A DNA stretch of 64,000 bases from Methanospirillum lacunae. GTDB taxonomy: Archaea > Halobacteriota > Methanomicrobia > Methanomicrobiales > Methanospirillaceae. Below the pieces are notes generated by a model. That model made no database searches. It had not been told where the DNA came from and saw nothing but the letters and a program-made list of their open reading frames with translations. Within the stretch, counting starts at the first letter, position 1, and each line of letters starts with the position of its first letter. The DNA is taken from positions 372,001 through 436,000 of the forward strand of contig NZ_QGMY01000002.1 in assembly GCF_003173355.1 (NCBI RefSeq), read 5' to 3'. Made by a program: the position numbers and the translations under genes. Positions 61,200 through 64,000 of this stretch are shown here, piece after piece.

Positions 61200-61928
61200 G
61201 TGAAAGAACGGGAGATATATACCGGAATTAAGGCCCTTGCACCTGTCATTATCAGATTAGATGGAAGGGCTTTCCATCAGTTTCTTGCGCAACTGTCACT
61301 CAAACGCCCTTTTGATGAGGGGTTTTCGAAGGCGATGGTTTCTGTCTGCACTTCACTTCTGACTGAAAGTGGGCTGTCTCCTCTTTTTGCGTACACGTTC
61401 TCTGATGAGATCAGTATCTACCTTGATGAACTGCCATTTGAGGGGCGCGTTGAGAAACTTACATCAGTGATCGCTTCAATTGCGTCAAGTTGCCTGACCA
61501 TGGCACTAAAACCTGCATCACCCATATCGTTTGATGCACGTATCATCCCCGTTGAGAAGAGTATGGTAGCAGACTACCTGAACTGGCGTCAGAAAGAGGC
61601 ATGGCGTAACCACATCAACGGGTATACTCAGGTACTCCTTCTCCAGGACGGCCTAAACCGGACAGAAGTACAGCGTCAACTAAACGGTGTAGGTGCACGG
61701 GAACTTCATGAGATCTGTTTTCAGCATGGAGTCAATCTTGCACAGACTCCTTCCTGGGAACGGCGGGGGATTATGGTGTATCATACTCTAATCACGAAAG
61801 AAGGATACAACCCGGTAACTAAAGAAAAGACAATAGCGATCCGGAGAAAGGTGTATGTTGATCGTAACCCTCCAGTTTTTTCAACAGAAGAAGGGAAAAA
61901 ATTTGTTGAAGAGATAACTGGATCATAA
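61200..61928 (+). CDS. thg1: Thg1-like tRNA-His guanylyltransferase
   Basis: Thg1-family proteins add nucleotides in the 3'-to-5' direction, placing or repairing the 5' end of tRNA. Motifs: PVIIRLDGRAFHQFL near residue 15 (metal-binding Asp), TFSDEISIYL near 66 (second metal site), SFDARIIP and YLNWRQKEAWRNHINGY. At 242 residues it is the archaeal size. The start is GTG 61200. No tRNA-His is in the window, so whether it adds G-1 or repairs tRNAs is open. Confidence 0.9.
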   Translation: MKEREIYTGIKALAPVIIRLDGRAFHQFLAQLSLKRPFDEGFSKAMVSVCTSLLTESGLSPLFAYTFSDEISIYLDELPFEGRVEKLTSVIASIASSCLTMALKPASPISFDARIIPVEKSMVADYLNWRQKEAWRNHINGYTQVLLLQDGLNRTEVQRQLNGVGARELHEICFQHGVNLAQTPSWERRGIMVYHTLITKEGYNPVTKEKTIAIRRKVYVDRNPPVFSTEEGKKFVEEITGS

Positions 61929-61965
61929 TTTAAGAGAACTTTTTTCCAGCTTTTTTCGTAGGCGA

Positions 61966-63150
61966 TTAAACCTGTGATACCCGTTTCAGTATGTACTCAT
62001 AAACGTGCTGACAGTTCTCAAGCATTGATACCGGAACCCGTTCATTTACTGAATGAAGAAGATTCAGGTCACCTGGTCCATACATTACCACTTCTGCCCC
62101 ATGAACCCGAAGATACCGGGCATCTGATCCAGCCTGACTCACACCCGGTTCTGCTGGTACATGAAGTACTGATTGTATCCCCTCACAAAGAAGTTTTGTA
62201 AGAGTCCCAGGCCTGCTGATTGATGGTTCTGATGACTCCAGGATCTCAATTACCGCATCAGGAGCTGCAGCCTGCATAAGTGGGATCACATCGCTGATTT
62301 TACATCCCCATGGGATTCGCATATCCAGCGAAAGATCACAGTGCTGTGCAACTACGTTCATTCTCTCTCCTCCTTCAATAAAACCTGGATTATACATAAT
62401 TCGGGATAGAATCCGATCAGCATCAACTGCCATCAGACCTGTCAGGGTCTCAAGGGCTCTGCCAGTTGTTTTGATTGCATCTGCTGCCACAGGATCGATT
62501 GGCCAATCACGCTCATGTAATGTTTGACAGAAGTTGAGGTAACGGCAGGCCTGCATTATCGCAGAATTGCCCAGAACCGGGTGCATGGCCGCATGCCCTG
62601 ATTTGCCTGAAAACCGGATACGTGTCCTGAGTACTCCTTTCTCTCCGATTATCGGGGATGCCGGGGGTGTTGGTTCAGCTATGATGGCATTGCATGGTTT
62701 TAGTATCCCCTCACCAACAAGTTGTTCCATCCCGAATTCGCCTTTTCCCTCTTCATCAGCGACGAATGCGATGTCAACACCGGGATCACCTTCTGTTTCG
62801 ATAATATTGCTGAGTGCAACAAGCAGAGCTGCACATCCTCCCTTCATATCAGTTGAGCCACGACCATGAACAAATCCCTCTTTTATCAGACCGGTGTATG
62901 GTGGATATGTCCATCCGTCATCAAGAGCAGGAACAACATCAACATGCCCACAGAGGAGAAGTTTTCCTTTAGGTTCAGCAGACAGGAGGTTGTGCCGTCT
63001 CCCTCTGGTAACTGTTTGTGTTTTAAGGCCTATTTTATCACAGAATTCCCTGATGTATGCGATAACCTCATCAGTATAACCGGGTGGATTATCTGATCGT
63101 ATCTGGACCAGATCTGAACATATCTTGGTAACGTCAGTAGTGTTTTTCAT
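61966..63150 (-). CDS. M20-family metallopeptidase (DapE/ArgE-like)
   Basis: This di-zinc amidohydrolase of 394 residues has LLCGHVDVVPALDDGWTYPP, GRGSTDMKGGCAALLVAL, FVADEEGKGEFGMEQL, and the C-terminal GSDARYLRVHGAEVVMYGPG and HSVNERVPVS. Homologues deacylate amino-acid intermediates (succinyl-diaminopimelate or acetylornithine) or cut dipeptides. The exact substrate is unclear, and methanogens often use other lysine routes. It overlaps the upstream gene by four bases. Confidence 0.85.
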   Translation of the reverse strand: MKNTTDVTKICSDLVQIRSDNPPGYTDEVIAYIREFCDKIGLKTQTVTRGRRHNLLSAEPKGKLLLCGHVDVVPALDDGWTYPPYTGLIKEGFVHGRGSTDMKGGCAALLVALSNIIETEGDPGVDIAFVADEEGKGEFGMEQLVGEGILKPCNAIIAEPTPPASPIIGEKGVLRTRIRFSGKSGHAAMHPVLGNSAIMQACRYLNFCQTLHERDWPIDPVAADAIKTTGRALETLTGLMAVDADRILSRIMYNPGFIEGGERMNVVAQHCDLSLDMRIPWGCKISDVIPLMQAAAPDAVIEILESSEPSISRPGTLTKLLCEGIQSVLHVPAEPGVSQAGSDARYLRVHGAEVVMYGPGDLNLLHSVNERVPVSMLENCQHVYEYILKRVSQV

Positions 63151-63653
63151 CTACAAGACCTGGTAAACTCATCCAGTTTTGTTGCAACAGAAGATTTTTT
63201 GTATAAAGCAGAAATGAACGATCGATCAAACATCTCGTCAATCATGATCTGAAGGGTTTCTGGTGGAACCGGTCTTCGTTCATCAGGGTTCAGGATTATC
63301 CGAAATGATCTGTACGAGGCAGGATCGGTGGATGAATAGATCTTCTGGACAAACAGAGGGAACTTTTCATAATCCTCCGGATGATTGGCTTCAAGCCAGA
63401 TCATAAATTTGGGAAACACTCCCATCGGTTCGTCTTTTCCCTGGTCTGTCCGGTGTTTGAGATATTCACGGCTCATCAGGTTGCGGGGAGAGTCTGCATT
63501 GAATGCAAGGACTGATATTGAATAGTCAAGATGTGCCATTGCATCAAAATACCAGAAACTGAGAACCGGGTGAAAATCAGAGGGGTCTTCGAGGATAAGA
63601 GATTTGTTGTAAAGGGCTTGGAGTACACGGGCGTACTCGTTGACTTCCAGCAT
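63147..63653 (-). CDS. Uncharacterised 168-residue protein
   Basis: I do not recognise this family. The soluble protein contains PVLSFWYFDAMAHLDYSISV, FPKFMIWLEANHPEDYEKFP and TLQIMIDEMFDRSFISAL, is acidic and mostly helical, and has no signal peptide. ATG 63653 (MLEVNEYARV) is chosen. It is translationally coupled to the M20 peptidase downstream and lies about 40 bases after the moaA stop. Confidence 0.55.
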   Translation of the reverse strand: MLEVNEYARVLQALYNKSLILEDPSDFHPVLSFWYFDAMAHLDYSISVLAFNADSPRNLMSREYLKHRTDQGKDEPMGVFPKFMIWLEANHPEDYEKFPLFVQKIYSSTDPASYRSFRIILNPDERRPVPPETLQIMIDEMFDRSFISALYKKSSVATKLDEFTRSCR

Positions 63654-63694
63654 ACACAAAAGTAGACGGGAGAAGATAAAAAGCGTCTCTGCCG

Positions 63695-64000
63695 TCAGGA
63701 GTTGTACGGTTCTCTGAGGCCTATTGCCTGCTTAAAGAGAGCGTCAAGTTCTTCCCCTTTCTTCCCTCTGATATCCACAAGGTTATCTGACCTGAGAAGG
63801 CAGGGTTTCAGTTTTCCGTCAGAAGTAACCCTGAGCCGATTACAATGTTTGCAGAATTCTGAATTGTGAAAAGGCCTGACAAACTCGATCTCTGCCCCGC
63901 TGTAACAGTATTTTTTCCTGTGATGCATCCTTCTGGTGATCACCCGTTTTGATGATGCAGCGATATGATCCTCGAGATCTGACAGATCTGCATGGTATGG
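63695..64000 (-). CDS. moaA: GTP 3',8-cyclase MoaA, C-terminal part (cut by window edge)
   Basis: The frame stays open to the right edge of the window. It shows the MoaA C-terminal region: EIEFVRPFHNSEFCKHCNRL and RVTSDGKLKPCLLRSDNLVD, with the second 4Fe-4S cluster ligands CX2C...C. This radical SAM enzyme starts molybdopterin synthesis from GTP; methanogens need it for molybdenum or tungsten formylmethanofuran dehydrogenase. The N-terminal SAM domain lies outside the window. Confidence 0.88.
   Translation of the reverse strand, partial: PYHADLSDLEDHIAASSKRVITRRMHHRKKYCYSGAEIEFVRPFHNSEFCKHCNRLRVTSDGKLKPCLLRSDNLVDIRGKKGEELDALFKQAIGLREPYNS

Noticed and set aside
1-64000. CRISPR array
   Set aside because: No set of regularly spaced repeats was seen; the only simple repeats are short AT-rich tracts near 12516 and 30814.

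Overview
The window comes from a hydrogenotrophic methanogenic archaeon of the order Methanomicrobiales, most likely Methanospirillum or a close relative. This rests on gene content: tetrahydromethanopterin biosynthesis genes (beta-RFAP synthase, MptE), hydrogenase maturation genes hypA/hypE, a NifH-like CfbC candidate for coenzyme F430 synthesis, F420-linked flavoproteins, an HdrA-like protein, archaeal lipid and diphthamide genes, and an archaeal phosphoribulokinase of the kind studied in Methanospirillum. No search was run, so the genus is an inference.

Bases 1-12,700 are an accessory region full of wreckage: a decayed DDE transposase, a truncated IS701-family transposase, remnants of surface-protein genes, a frameshifted tyrosine integrase beside an AT-rich FRG-domain gene, an intact-looking YgiT/DUF4258 toxin-antitoxin pair, and a broken MNT/HEPN pair. 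The region ends exactly at the 3' end of a tRNA-Gly gene. A 13-bp copy of that tRNA end lies just upstream of the integrase, which suggests an old tRNA-targeted integration. Set within it are thiC, a secreted purple-acid-phosphatase-like enzyme and a TPR protein.

Bases 12,700-21,000 hold an AglJ-like glycosyltransferase, a DUF99 protein, a pilin-like protein and then the ammonia-assimilation locus. In that locus glnA is divergent from a four-gene glutamate synthase operon (amidotransferase, FMN/Fe-S synthase, GXGXG domain and an FrhB-type F420-binding subunit in place of an NADPH subunit). A 19-bp palindrome lies between them.

Bases 21,000-34,900 include a radical SAM gene and a catalytic cis-prenyltransferase, followed nearby by a second cis-prenyltransferase that lacks the catalytic motif but carries a C-terminal RxG. 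This is the arrangement expected of a two-subunit enzyme. Then come a P-loop-less KaiC-like protein, diphthine synthase, hisE, archaeal NusA, the CfbC candidate, a superoxide reductase-phosphoribulokinase pair with a long motif-rich upstream region, and a hydantoinase-HDAC-FprA operon.

Bases 34,900-64,000 are mostly housekeeping genes in short, often overlapping operons: pterin and hydrogenase maturation, tRNA modification (Trm1, Thg1), membrane lipid synthesis, an HdrA/gamma-carbonic anhydrase/MtnA/DUF116 cluster, coaD, pyrBI, a giant HEAT-repeat protein, duplicated tRNA-Lys genes, an RCK-DHH phosphoesterase/mptE/radical SAM operon, an S2P protease, an M20 peptidase, and moaA cut by the right edge. 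One AT-rich membrane-protein gene (40,831-42,393) stands out as probably acquired.
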